A DNA stretch of 23,104 nucleotides from contig JAJZMN010000217.1 in the NCBI GenBank assembly GCA_021850345.1, positions 1 through 23,104 on the forward strand, in the 5' to 3' direction. Numbering within the stretch: the stretch's first letter is position 1; every line of letters starts with the position of its first letter. A model generated the notes under the pieces. The model had not been told where the DNA came from, made no database searches, and saw only the letters and a list, made by a program, of their open reading frames with translations. This document shows, one piece after another, positions 7,976-15,784 of this stretch. The position numbers and the translations under genes are program-made. Origin of the DNA: Actinomycetes bacterium. GTDB taxonomy: Bacteria > Actinomycetota > Acidimicrobiia > Acidimicrobiales > RAAP-2.

Positions 7976-9520
7976 TTACTCGGCGCCGTTCGGCTGCAGG
8001 GACGGCTCCACGGCGATCTTGACGGGCAGGTCGGTGCCGGCGGCCGGGGACTTCCCCGCGGCGAGCAGCCCAAGGTAGACGACCGCCCCCACGACGAAGC
8101 CCACGTAGAACGCGGTTGTGCCGCCCGCCATGAAGTGGTTGGCGAAGCCGCCGAAGAACCACTTCGTCGCGGGGTGGGCGGCGGCGATGTCGTAGCCGGT
8201 GGTCGTGTCCGAGAACGGCATGCTCACGACGAAGCCGACCACGACGGCGATCACCGCGCTCCACTCACGCCACCCGGCGCGAAGGTCCGAGTACGCGCTC
8301 TCGAGGATGGTCGAGTGGTGCCGCCACTGCAGGCGCTTGGTCCGCCGCGCCCAGTCGATGAGCACGACCGCGGACCACGGGGCGATCCAGTAGCTGATGA
8401 GGAGGAGCACGTCTTCGAACTTGCTTCCCGTCGACCCCGTGTTCAACCACGCGGCGATGCCGAATGCGCAGGCCGCGCTGATCGCGGTGGCGACGGGACG
8501 CACGATCGGCAGTCCGAGTGCCTGCGCGGCGAGGGCGCCGGAGTAGTCGCTCACCATCATGATCGACACCGTCCCGAGGAACATGGCGAGCATGGCCACG
8601 TCGCCGAGCGTGCCGCCCCCCATGATCCCGTTCACCCCGGCCATCGTGCTGAGACCGGCCAGGAGGGAGGAGGCGGCGAAGCCGAGGATCTCGATCCAGA
8701 TCATCCCGACCACCATCGGGAAGAAGATGGCGCTGAACGTCGCGGTGGTCGACGAGTCCTTGGGGAGATACCGGCTGTAGTCCGACGGGCAGACGCCCCA
8801 TGAGATGGCATAGCTGAGCACGATGGCCACCATGAGGACGAAGCCGCCTTCGAAGGAGCCGCCTGGGAGGTGCTGGATGACGTGGGGACCGCGCAGGAAG
8901 GTCTTCACCGTGATGACGGCGAACAGGACGAGCAGCACGCCGGCCATCACCTTCTGGAAGAGGTGGATGGCCTCGTAGCCGATGACGCTGACGATGCCCA
9001 TGCACGCGAACGTGATCGCGAGCCCGAGGTAGAAGCTCATGCCGGTGAGGACCTTGAGCGCTTCCGCGGCGAAGATGGACTCGAGCGCCTCGAAGCCGAT
9101 CTGGGTGATCCAGGTCAGCGCGGCAGGGAAGTGGACCGTGCGCCCGAAGGCCTCGCGTGACTGCTGGAGCTGCGGGCTGCCGGTTCGAACCCCGATCACG
9201 CCGAGCATGGCAACGGTGACCGAGCCGACCAGGTTCCCGAGCACGATCGCGACGACGCCCCACTCCCAGCCGAGCCCGATGAAGCTCGCCGTGCCGAGGG
9301 CGCCGACGAACATGGTGGTCGGGTTGATCTGGGCCCCGAACCACAGGGTCATGAGCCGCTTCGTCGAGCCGTAACGGTGCTCGGGCGGCACCGGCCGGAT
9401 CCCGCGCCGCTCGAGCGTCAGGTCGTTGGTCCGCTGCGGGCCGCCATCGGCAAGCAGCGCGCTGTTCAGGTGGTGACGTCCCGGCGCGACCGGGGCCGGC
9501 GCCGGTGAGGGAGCCGTCAT
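7976..9520 (-). CDS. NCS1-family nucleobase/vitamin permease
   Basis: 514-residue membrane transporter of the NCS1 (cytosine/purine/uracil/thiamine/allantoin permease) family, with about 12 hydrophobic segments starting near residue 50. Family-typical features include the N-terminal FGAQINPTTMFVGAL segment and the internal SYAISWGVCPSDYSRYLP. The substrate cannot be read from sequence; the family carries cytosine, purines, hydantoins, allantoin, pyridoxine and nicotinamide riboside by cation symport. I chose ATG 9520 because AAGGCGG lies just upstream; an in-frame ATG at 9568 would add 16 unrelated residues. pncA lies 178 nt upstream on the same strand, which makes a nicotinamide-type or nucleobase substrate worth considering. 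Confidence 0.88.
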   Translation of the reverse strand: MTAPSPAPAPVAPGRHHLNSALLADGGPQRTNDLTLERRGIRPVPPEHRYGSTKRLMTLWFGAQINPTTMFVGALGTASFIGLGWEWGVVAIVLGNLVGSVTVAMLGVIGVRTGSPQLQQSREAFGRTVHFPAALTWITQIGFEALESIFAAEALKVLTGMSFYLGLAITFACMGIVSVIGYEAIHLFQKVMAGVLLVLFAVITVKTFLRGPHVIQHLPGGSFEGGFVLMVAIVLSYAISWGVCPSDYSRYLPKDSSTTATFSAIFFPMVVGMIWIEILGFAASSLLAGLSTMAGVNGIMGGGTLGDVAMLAMFLGTVSIMMVSDYSGALAAQALGLPIVRPVATAISAACAFGIAAWLNTGSTGSKFEDVLLLISYWIAPWSAVVLIDWARRTKRLQWRHHSTILESAYSDLRAGWREWSAVIAVVVGFVVSMPFSDTTTGYDIAAAHPATKWFFGGFANHFMAGGTTAFYVGFVVGAVVYLGLLAAGKSPAAGTDLPVKIAVEPSLQPNGAE

Positions 9521-9569
9521 GTGACACCGCCTTTTTGCGTCCTCGCCGACGTGCGCGCGACAGGGCACG

Positions 9570-9645
9570 CCCGTGCGGGACGGGACACCACGTGCGTCGC
9601 CTGCATGCCTCGGTCACCTCCACGTCTCGTGGAGGAGCAAACATA
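9570..9645 (-). promoter_or_regulatory. Permease upstream region: -10-like box and inverted repeats
   Basis: Reading the minus strand, TATGTT (9645-9640) fits a TAnnnT -10 box. Directly downstream is a perfect 8-bp inverted repeat with a 3-nt centre (CCTCCACG at 9617-9624, CGTGGAGG at 9628-9635), about where transcription would begin. A second hairpin, CCCGT-CCCGC-ACGGG read on the minus strand, spans 9570-9584 in the leader. Position suggests an operator at the start site rather than a riboswitch. I found no conserved TPP, guanidine or purine riboswitch core. Confidence 0.4.
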
Positions 9646-9698
9646 GGCGACATCGGTCGGCGCCGCGTCACGCGCAGCGCGCTGGTGGCGCCGCGGCC

Positions 9699-10277
9699 TC
9701 ATGGGGCCACAGCGACGCCCGCGGCGGCGAGCGCTGCCACGGTGGCGTCCGTGTCCGCGCCGGCGACGTCGGCGCACAGCGACCGCAGCAGGCGCGTGCG
9801 ATACCCCAAGGACGCCGCGTCGAGCGCGGTCGCCTTGTCGCAGAAGCTCGTGGCGATGCCGACCACGTCGATGTCGGTGATGCCTCGCTCCCGGAGCACG
9901 ACGTCGAGGGGACGCCCTTGTTCGTCGACCCCGTCGAAACCGCTGTAGGCGGCGGCGTGCTCGCCCTTGGAGACGACGACGGTGCCCTCGGGGAGTGCCA
10001 GGGCGGGGTGGAACGCCGCGCCCGGGGTTCCCGCGCGGCAGTGGACGGGCCACGTCTCGGTGTAGTCCGGTGGGGTGCCGCTCGGGGCGAAGTGGGCGCC
10101 GGGGTCGACGTGCCAGTCGCGAGTGGCGACCACCACGGCGTAGTCGTCGGCGTGGCCGCGCGCGTAGGCGCTGATCGCCGCGGCCACCGCCGCGCCCCCG
10201 GGGACGCCGAGGGCGCCACCTTCGCAGAAATCGTTCTGGACGTCGACCACCACGAGGGCGCGGCGCTGCTCGGCCAT
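9699..10277 (-). CDS. pncA: Nicotinamidase (isochorismatase superfamily)
   Basis: 192-residue cysteine hydrolase converting nicotinamide to nicotinate for NAD salvage. The catalytic triad is visible as D12 (VVDVQNDF), K104 (VVVSKG) and C146 (IATSFC). The metal-binding set matches the family: D54 and H56 (TRDWH), H62 (GAHF) and H79 (WPVHC). The ATG at 10277 is preceded by GAGGG about 8 nt away and starts with the expected short MAEQRRALVVVDVQ. It follows pgl by only 11 nt, so it should be in the pgi-gnd-pgl transcript. This placement ties NAD(P) supply to the dehydrogenase step of the pentose phosphate route. Confidence 0.94.
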   Translation of the reverse strand: MAEQRRALVVVDVQNDFCEGGALGVPGGAAVAAAISAYARGHADDYAVVVATRDWHVDPGAHFAPSGTPPDYTETWPVHCRAGTPGAAFHPALALPEGTVVVSKGEHAAAYSGFDGVDEQGRPLDVVLRERGITDIDVVGIATSFCDKATALDAASLGYRTRLLRSLCADVAGADTDATVAALAAAGVAVAP

Positions 10278-10288
10278 TGCGGGCTCCC

Positions 10289-10951
10289 TCAAAGCGCCGC
10301 GGCGCGGTCGGCCATCACGACGGACGCAGCAGCTTCGACCCTGCCGGCGGGGATCGAGGGGTCGGCGGCGAGCAGCTTGGCGAGGGGCTCGCGCTTGTCC
10401 TCCCCGCTCACGAGCCACAAGAGCTGGCGTGCTCGCGCGAGCGCGGGGTAGGTGAGGGTCATGCGGCGCCGGCCCTGGTACGCGCTGGAGGTGACTGCTA
10501 CGAGGCGGTCCTCGACGTAGAGGACCGCGTCGCCGGGCACGAGGGACGCGGTGTGCCCGTCTGGGCCGATGCCGAGGTGGACGAGGTCGAACTGGCTGGG
10601 CAGCGCGGCGCCGTAACGGGCCGCCGCCGCGTCGACGTCGGCGTCGTCGACCGGCATCGGGCGGACGGCGGCGGCGGTCTCGCCGAGGGCCTCTCGCAGG
10701 TGCGCGAGGTTCCGGTCGGGGTCCCCTCGAGAAGCGATGCGCTCGTCGACCTGCCAGATGACCGTGCGATCCCACGGGACGTCCAGTCGGGTCAGCCGGG
10801 AGAACATCTCCCACGGTGAGCGCCCGCCGCTCACCGCGAAGTTGAAGATGCCGTCGCGCTCGACCGCTTCGAGCGCCCTCGCCGCGACGTAGGAGGCGGC
10901 CGACTCGGAGAGGGTGTCGAGGTCCTCGAAGACTCGGAGGTCGTGCTTCAC
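10289..10951 (-). CDS. pgl: 6-Phosphogluconolactonase
   Basis: 220-residue DevB/Pgl-type lactonase hydrolysing 6-phosphoglucono-lactone to 6-phosphogluconate. Family motifs are SGGRSPWEMF near the N-terminus, the WQVDERIASRGDPDRNLAHL segment, the signature HLGIGPDGHTASLVPG and RMTLTYPAL. Length is typical for this type (about 220-250). I chose the GTG at 10951 (VKHDLRVFED), as sequence upstream of it is unlike the family. It lies 14 nt downstream of gnd and 11 nt upstream of pncA, so the three are almost certainly one operon. Confidence 0.93.
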   Translation of the reverse strand: MKHDLRVFEDLDTLSESAASYVAARALEAVERDGIFNFAVSGGRSPWEMFSRLTRLDVPWDRTVIWQVDERIASRGDPDRNLAHLREALGETAAAVRPMPVDDADVDAAAARYGAALPSQFDLVHLGIGPDGHTASLVPGDAVLYVEDRLVAVTSSAYQGRRRMTLTYPALARARQLLWLVSGEDKREPLAKLLAADPSIPAGRVEAAASVVMADRAAAL

Positions 10952-10965
10952 TGCGCGTCTGTGCC

Positions 10966-12003
10966 CTAGGCCCCTGCAGGCTTCTCCATGTGCCCGCCGA
11001 ACTCGCTGCGCATGGCGGAGAGCATCTTGTCGCTCAGCTCGCCGAGCCCTCGTGACTCGAAGCGCTCGAAGAGGGACGCGGTGATCACGGGGGCGGGAAC
11101 ACCCTCGTCGACGGCGGCGAGCACGGTCCAGCGCCCCTCGCCCGAGTCCGAGACGCGCCCGGCGAACGTGTCGAGGCCGGGTGTGCGGGCGAGCGCATCG
11201 GCGAGCAGATCGACCAGCCATGAGCCGACGACCGACCCGCGACGCCACAGCTCGGCCACCTCGGCGACGTCGATGGAGTACCGGTACGCCTCGGGGTCCC
11301 GCAGCGGCGTCGTCTCGGCGTCCGCCTCCTGGGTGTGCATGCCGGCGTCCGCGTGGCCGATGATGCTCAGCCCTTCGGCGATCGCCGCCATCATCCCGTA
11401 CTCGACGCCGTTGTGGACCATCTTCACGAAGTGCCCCGCGCCGCTCGGCCCGCAGTGCAGGTAGCCGTCCGGCGCGGTGCCCTCGGTGCGCGTCCGCCCC
11501 GGCGTGGGCACCGCGCTGGCGGCGCCTGGGGCGATCGTCTTGAAGATGGGGTCCAATCGCTCGACCGGCCCGGTCTCCCCCCCGATCATGAGGCAGTAAC
11601 CGCGTTCGAGGCCCCAGACCCCGCCGCTCGTCCCGCAATCGACGTAGTGCAGTCCCTGCGCTTGCAGCTGCGCGGCCCGGGCGATGTCGTCGCGGTAGTA
11701 GGAGTTCCCCCCGTCGATCACCGTGTCGCCGGCCTCGAGCAGCGGCACCAGCTGGTCGAGGGTCGCCTGGACGATCGCGGCGGGGAGCATCAGCCACACC
11801 GCGCGCGGTGCGTCGAGCTTTCCGACGAGATCCTCGAGCGAGGACGCACCGGTCGCTCCCTGCGTCACGAGCGCCCCCACGGCATCTTGGCTCACGTCGT
11901 AGACGACGGCCCGGTGCCCGTCGTACATCAGGCGGCGGACGAGGTTTGCCCCCATCCTGCCGAGGCCGACCATACCGAGCTGCATGGGCTTTTCGGTGGG
12001 CAT
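10966..12003 (-). CDS. gnd: 6-Phosphogluconate dehydrogenase, short (YqeC-like) type
   Basis: 345-residue decarboxylating 6-phosphogluconate dehydrogenase producing ribulose-5-phosphate. It has the Rossmann GLGRMG motif (14-19), IDGGNSYYRDD, and the DCGTSGGVWGLERGYCLMIGG substrate segment. It is much shorter than classical GndA (about 470 residues) and matches the short YqeC-like type. At the end of the second beta strand the sequence is VVYDVS with D36. An acidic residue there usually favours NAD+ over NADP+, whereas NADP enzymes commonly have N-R; cofactor choice is therefore inference. The ATG at 12003 lacks a clear ribosome-binding site but has TAGGGT 6 nt upstream; an alternative ATG lies at 11985. 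Confidence 0.92.
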   Translation of the reverse strand: MPTEKPMQLGMVGLGRMGANLVRRLMYDGHRAVVYDVSQDAVGALVTQGATGASSLEDLVGKLDAPRAVWLMLPAAIVQATLDQLVPLLEAGDTVIDGGNSYYRDDIARAAQLQAQGLHYVDCGTSGGVWGLERGYCLMIGGETGPVERLDPIFKTIAPGAASAVPTPGRTRTEGTAPDGYLHCGPSGAGHFVKMVHNGVEYGMMAAIAEGLSIIGHADAGMHTQEADAETTPLRDPEAYRYSIDVAEVAELWRRGSVVGSWLVDLLADALARTPGLDTFAGRVSDSGEGRWTVLAAVDEGVPAPVITASLFERFESRGLGELSDKMLSAMRSEFGGHMEKPAGA

Positions 12004-12009
12004 CGCCTC

Positions 12010-12015
12010 ACCCTA
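12010..12015 (-). promoter_or_regulatory. Candidate -10 element of gnd (leaderless)
   Basis: On the minus strand TAGGGT ends 6 nt before the ATG of gnd, within the 34-nt spacer after pgi. It would give gnd-pgl-pncA their own leaderless transcript. Confidence 0.42.
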
Positions 12016-12037
12016 TGCCCGAATGCCGCGGCGAGCT

Positions 12038-13711
12038 TCACCGGGCGGTCAGCGCTTCGGCGCGCTGCTTCATCGCGCGGTAGCGGCGGATGAGCGCGTT
12101 GGTCGACGAGTCGTGGGCAAGGGGTGGCTCGGAGCTCACCTCGAGCTCGGGCACGATCGCCTTGGCGAGCTGCTTGCCCAGCTCGACTCCCCACTGGTCG
12201 AAGGAGTCGATGCCCCAGATCGTGCCCTGGACGAAGACGCTGTGCTCGTAGAGGGCAACGAGCGCACCGAGCACCCGCGGGGTGAGCATCTCGGCGAGCA
12301 GCACGTTCGAGGGGCGGTTCCCGGGCATGACCCGGTGCGCGACGACCGGCGCCTCGACCCCTTCGGCGCGCACCTCCTCTGCGGTCTTGCCGAAGGCGAG
12401 CGCCTGGGCCTGCGCGAAGACGTTCGACATGAGCAGGTCGTGGTGCTCGCGCAGTGGGTTCAAGCTCTTCGCGAAGCCGATGAGGTCGACGGGGACGAGG
12501 CGGGTGCCCTGGTGCAGCAGCTGGTAGAAGCTGTGCTGACCGTTGGTGCCCGGCTCGCCCCAGTACACCGGGCCCGTGTCGTAGTCGACTGGGCGCCCCT
12601 CGAGCGTGACGCGCTTGCCGTTCGACTCCATCGTGAGCTGCTGGAGGTAGGCGGGGAAGCGCTTCAGATAGTGGCAGTAGGGCATGACGCCCATCGACTG
12701 AGCCCCGAAGAAGTCGTTGTACCAGACCGACAGGAGCCCCATCACAACGGGCATGTTCTCTTCGAGCGAGGCCGACTTGAAGTGCTCGTCCATATCGTGG
12801 AAACCGGCGAGAAGCTCGCCGAAGCGCTCGGGGCCGACGGCGAGCATCGTGGACAGGCCGATGGCGGAGTCCATGGAGTACCTGCCCCCGACCCAGTCCC
12901 AGAAGCCGAACATCTGACGGGTGTCGATCCCGAACGCCGCGACGCGCTCCGCGTTGGTCGACACGGCCACGAAGTGCTTGGCGACGGCCGCGTCGTCGCC
13001 GAGCGCGGTGACGAGCCACTCGCGCGCCGACGTCGCGTTCTCGATGGTCTCGAGCGTCGAGAAGGTCTTCGAGGAGACGATGAAGAGCGTCTCTTCGGGA
13101 AGGAGGTCGCGCGTCGCCTCGACGAGGTCGGTCGAGTCCACGTTCGAGACGAAGCGGAACGTCATGTCGCGCCGCGAGTACCACCGCAGCGCCTCGTAGG
13201 CCATCACTGGACCGAGGTCGGAGCCACCGATGCCGATGTTCACCACGTTGCGGATCGGGCGCCCGGTGTGCCCCGTCCACTCGCCCGAACGCACCTTGTC
13301 GGCGAACGCAGCCATGCGGTCGAGCACCTCGTGGACCTGCGCGACGACGTCGGTCCCGTCGACCACGAGCGATGCCTGCCTCGGCATCCGCAACGCGACA
13401 TGGAGCGCGGCACGATCCTCGGACACGTTCACGTGCTGGCCCGAGAAGAGCGCGTCGCGCCGGGCCTCGAGGCCCGACTCGCGTGCCAGGCGCACGAGCA
13501 GGGTCAACGTGTCGTCGTCGACGAGGTTCTTGGAGTAGTCGAGGAAGAGGCCGGCGGCCTCGATGCCGTAGCGCGACCCACGCTCGGGCTCGCGAGCAAA
13601 CAGCTCGCGCAGGTTGGTGGCCGCCATCGCGCGCTGGTGCGCTGCGAGTGCCGCGAAGGCGGGTCGGTCGCGCAGTGGAGTCGCGCCGGGAACGCTCGGT
13701 GTCGGAGTCAC
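12038..13711 (-). CDS. pgi: Glucose-6-phosphate isomerase
   Basis: 557-residue phosphoglucose isomerase linking glucose-6-phosphate and fructose-6-phosphate. Both family signatures are present: [16 protein letters not shown] and [13 protein letters not shown], the latter carrying the catalytic lysine. [28 protein letters not shown] and [18 protein letters not shown] (catalytic Glu and His) are also intact. Length agrees with the large, eukaryote-like Pgi type (about 550). It starts at GTG 13711 ([19 protein letters not shown]), 15 nt after the epimerase stop, and is followed by gnd after 34 nt. It sits at the branch point that feeds the downstream pentose phosphate genes. Confidence 0.96.
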   Translation of the reverse strand: MTPTPSVPGATPLRDRPAFAALAAHQRAMAATNLRELFAREPERGSRYGIEAAGLFLDYSKNLVDDDTLTLLVRLARESGLEARRDALFSGQHVNVSEDRAALHVALRMPRQASLVVDGTDVVAQVHEVLDRMAAFADKVRSGEWTGHTGRPIRNVVNIGIGGSDLGPVMAYEALRWYSRRDMTFRFVSNVDSTDLVEATRDLLPEETLFIVSSKTFSTLETIENATSAREWLVTALGDDAAVAKHFVAVSTNAERVAAFGIDTRQMFGFWDWVGGRYSMDSAIGLSTMLAVGPERFGELLAGFHDMDEHFKSASLEENMPVVMGLLSVWYNDFFGAQSMGVMPYCHYLKRFPAYLQQLTMESNGKRVTLEGRPVDYDTGPVYWGEPGTNGQHSFYQLLHQGTRLVPVDLIGFAKSLNPLREHHDLLMSNVFAQAQALAFGKTAEEVRAEGVEAPVVAHRVMPGNRPSNVLLAEMLTPRVLGALVALYEHSVFVQGTIWGIDSFDQWGVELGKQLAKAIVPELEVSSEPPLAHDSSTNALIRRYRAMKQRAEALTAR

Positions 13712-13723
13712 GGTGCGGTGGTG

Positions 13724-13729
13724 ACCCTA
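13724..13729 (-). promoter_or_regulatory. Candidate -10 element of pgi
   Basis: On the minus strand TAGGGT overlaps the TAG stop codon of the upstream epimerase and ends 12 nt before the pgi GTG. It is the same hexamer as before gnd. A leader of about 5 nt would result. Confidence 0.33.
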
Positions 13730-14881
13730 TCGCCGGGATGCGTCGTCGTGCTGGGACGAGCCGTGCTGGGACGAGCCGTGCTGGGACGAGCCGTGCTGGG
13801 ACGAGCCGTGCTGGGACGAGTGGGCGCGCCGCTGAGCCACGGCGCCCACGAGCTCCGCCAGGCGCGCCCTGGGGGAGTCGGCGGACAGCGGTGCGGTCGC
13901 CGCCCCGGCCCCTTCCGCCATCCCTGCCAGTGCCTCCGCAAGTGCGTCGTCGGCTGCCACGGTCGGCGTCCACCCGAGCTCGCTGCGCGCGCGGTCGGTC
14001 CGCATGAGCGGGAGGCCGAGCGCCAGATCGAAGAGCGCCGGGTCGGCGGGAGCGAGGCGTGCGTGCCATGCGAGGGCGAGCGCGGCGCGCACGGCCCCGG
14101 GTGGCACTGCCACCGCACGGGTGCCGAGGATCGTGGCGATCCGTGTGGCGTCGAGCACCGGGTCGGCCGCGACGTTGAACGCCCCGCGCGCTGTGGGGTT
14201 GCTCAGCGCGAGATGGAAGGCCTGTGCAAGGTCCTTCGCGTGGACGCCTTGGAACCGGAGGCCCTCGGGGAACGGCAGGACCGGCAACGTGCCGGGGTGG
14301 AGCAGCGATGCTGGGACGAACGGGCCGGCGAAGAGGCGGCGCTGTTGGGTGCCCGACGCCCGCTGGAAGACGAACCCGGGTCGCAGGCGTACCACGCGCA
14401 TCTGGGGCTGGCGGGCCTCGACGCCGTCGAGCACCCGCTCGACGTAGGCCTTCTCGCGCCCGTAGGCGGCGGTGGGCACGCTGTCGGTGGGCCAGCGCTC
14501 GTCGACCGCTTGGCTGCGGTCGGGGGACGGGACCGGCGAGTAGGCGCCCACCGACGACGAGTAGACGATGGTGCCGACTCCCTGGCGGACAGCTGCGTCG
14601 AAGACCCTCACGCTCCCGCCGACGTTCACCCGCCAGGTGACGTCCGGTCTGTGGGTGGGCTGGAAGATCCACGCGAGGTGCACGACCGCGTCGGCACCCT
14701 CGAAGACCGGGTCCAGCTCGCCGTCGACGATGTCGACCTGGACGAACGTCGTCTTGGGCCACGATCGCTGTGGCGCGCGGCGCGCGCACGCGCGCACGCG
14801 CGTGACATCCGCGTCGGCAGCGAGCGCGTCGAGCAGGCAGGTGCCGATGTTGCCGGTCGCGCCGACGACGACGATGTCCAC
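13727..14881 (-). CDS. SDR-family NAD-dependent epimerase/dehydratase with repeat tail
   Basis: 384-residue extended short-chain dehydrogenase/reductase. The N-terminus carries the GATGNIG dinucleotide motif, HLAW follows the fourth strand, and the active-site pattern is SSS...YGREK (YxxxK), so it is likely catalytically competent. The substrate is unknown; relatives act on nucleotide sugars or other carbonyls. The body ends near residue 350. The last ~31 residues are five SSQH units, four followed by G, then DDASRR. This His/Ser/Gln-rich tail is encoded by an exact 15-bp tandem repeat and is not part of the SDR fold. The start is GTG 14881; TAGGGC lies 6 nt upstream, so it may be leaderless. 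It sits between sigF and pgi on the same strand. Confidence 0.87.
   Translation of the reverse strand: MDIVVVGATGNIGTCLLDALAADADVTRVRACARRAPQRSWPKTTFVQVDIVDGELDPVFEGADAVVHLAWIFQPTHRPDVTWRVNVGGSVRVFDAAVRQGVGTIVYSSSVGAYSPVPSPDRSQAVDERWPTDSVPTAAYGREKAYVERVLDGVEARQPQMRVVRLRPGFVFQRASGTQQRRLFAGPFVPASLLHPGTLPVLPFPEGLRFQGVHAKDLAQAFHLALSNPTARGAFNVAADPVLDATRIATILGTRAVAVPPGAVRAALALAWHARLAPADPALFDLALGLPLMRTDRARSELGWTPTVAADDALAEALAGMAEGAGAATAPLSADSPRARLAELVGAVAQRRAHSSQHGSSQHGSSQHGSSQHGSSQHDDASRR
13746..13820. repeat. 15-bp tandem repeat, five units (coding)
   Basis: The unit CCGTGCTGGGACGAG occurs four times without mismatch (13761-13820) and once with a single change (13746-13760). Read on the minus strand it encodes the pentapeptide repeat SSQHG in the C-terminal tail of the SDR protein. 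Identity between units suggests recent expansion. The 15-bp unit preserves the frame when copy number changes. Confidence 0.96.
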
Positions 14882-14887
14882 GTGCGT

Positions 14888-14893
14888 GCCCTA
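14888..14893 (-). promoter_or_regulatory. Candidate -10 element of the SDR gene
   Basis: On the minus strand TAGGGC ends 6 nt before the GTG start at 14881, in the 73-nt gap after sigF. The overlapping GGGTAG could also be read as a SigB-type -10, with GCTT 16 nt upstream of it. Evidence is weak. Confidence 0.28.
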
Positions 14894-14954
14894 CCCAGCC
14901 CGGCGGAGGGCCAAGCGGTCGGGCGCGGGCTGCCGCGGGTGGACGGGCATCGCG

Positions 14955-15764
14955 CTAGGAGCCCGAGGAGGTCGGCTGTCGCGCCGAGCCCGCGGGTGTG
15001 CTGGCGTCCGGTTGGGCGCCGTTCTCGGTGACGTGCTTTCTGAGCCGCTCGAGGCTTGCTGCGAGCAGTCGGGAGACGTGCATCTGGCTGATGCCCACAC
15101 GCGCGGCGATCTCCGACTGGGTGAGGCCCTGGCCGAAGCGCAGCTGGAGGATGAGCTGCTCGCGGGGGGCGAGCTCGGCGATCGCCGGCGCGAGGAGCTC
15201 CCGGTCCTCGACGGTGTCGAGCGATGCGTCCTCGCCGCCGATGTGCGACGCCAAGGTCTCCTCGTTCCTGTCGGTCGCGTCGATCGAGGACGTGCGATAG
15301 CCCTGACCGGCTTCGAGGGCCTCGAGGACCGCCTCTTCGGTCGCGCCGGTCGCCGAGGCGAGCTCGGCGACGGTGGGAGAGCGTCCGAGCTCCTGGTTCA
15401 GGGTCTCGGTGACCTTGCCCAGCTCGAGGTAGAGCTCTTGCACTCGGCGAGGTGCGCGCACCGCCCAGCCCTTGTCCCGGAAGTGGCGCTTCAGCTCACC
15501 GATGACCGTGCGGGTGGCGAAGGTCGTGAACTCGACGCCCCGGTCGGGGTCGAAGCGATCGACGGACTTCACGATCGCGAGCGACGCCACCTGCACCAGG
15601 TCCTCGTAGGGCTCACCCCGGTTCGCGTAGCGCCGTGCCAACTGGTGCGCGAGACCGAGGTGCGCGGTCACCAGCTGGTCGCGCACCTTTGGGTCGCGGC
15701 GCGCGACCAGCTCGAAGAAGAGCGCCTTCGTGTCGTCGCCTTGCGTCCGAGGCTCGTCGGTCAT
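14955..15764 (-). CDS. SigB/SigF/SigG-family RNA polymerase sigma factor
   Basis: 269-residue group 3 sigma-70 factor of the SigB/SigF type controlling general stress or developmental genes. Region 2 is clear (YEDLVQVASLAIVKSVDRFD, then FTTFATRTVIGELKRHFRDKGW, about 53-100), region 3 spans about 105-175, and region 4 has the helix-turn-helix LTQSEIAARVGISQMHVSRLL (about 214-234). A Ser/Thr/Pro-rich tail follows. I chose ATG 15764 (MTDEPRTQ), 20 nt after the rsbW stop. An ATG at 15821 in the same frame would overlap rsbW by 37 nt and add residues unlike the family. It is the last gene of the rsbV-rsbW-sigF operon and is presumably sequestered by the RsbW-like protein. Confidence 0.93.
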   Translation of the reverse strand: MTDEPRTQGDDTKALFFELVARRDPKVRDQLVTAHLGLAHQLARRYANRGEPYEDLVQVASLAIVKSVDRFDPDRGVEFTTFATRTVIGELKRHFRDKGWAVRAPRRVQELYLELGKVTETLNQELGRSPTVAELASATGATEEAVLEALEAGQGYRTSSIDATDRNEETLASHIGGEDASLDTVEDRELLAPAIAELAPREQLILQLRFGQGLTQSEIAARVGISQMHVSRLLAASLERLRKHVTENGAQPDASTPAGSARQPTSSGS

Positions 15765-15784
15765 GTCGTCTCGTTCCAGGGTGC

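Noticed and set aside
9180..9193. GGTTCGAACCCC-like sequence resembling a tRNA T-arm
   Set aside because: It lies within the NCS1 permease coding sequence, and no matching acceptor or D-arm could be found around it.
9521..9698. Riboswitch upstream of the permease gene
   Set aside because: I looked for TPP, guanidine and purine riboswitch cores because of the transporter family. None of the conserved elements (for example CTGAGA for TPP) is present; only simple inverted repeats are seen.
9801..9826. GGGTAT on the minus strand as a SigB-type promoter
   Set aside because: It sits inside pncA, and the sequence 14-16 nt upstream does not match a -35 box.
13746..13820. CRISPR-like repeat array
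   Set aside because: The units are 15 bp, directly adjacent with no spacers, and lie in frame within a coding sequence. This is a minisatellite.
11984..15031. Open frame of about 1,000 codons on the plus strand
   Set aside because: It lies opposite pgi, the SDR gene and part of sigF, which have clear family motifs. Long antisense frames are expected in GC-rich coding DNA, and its composition is Arg/Glu/Val-rich with no domain.
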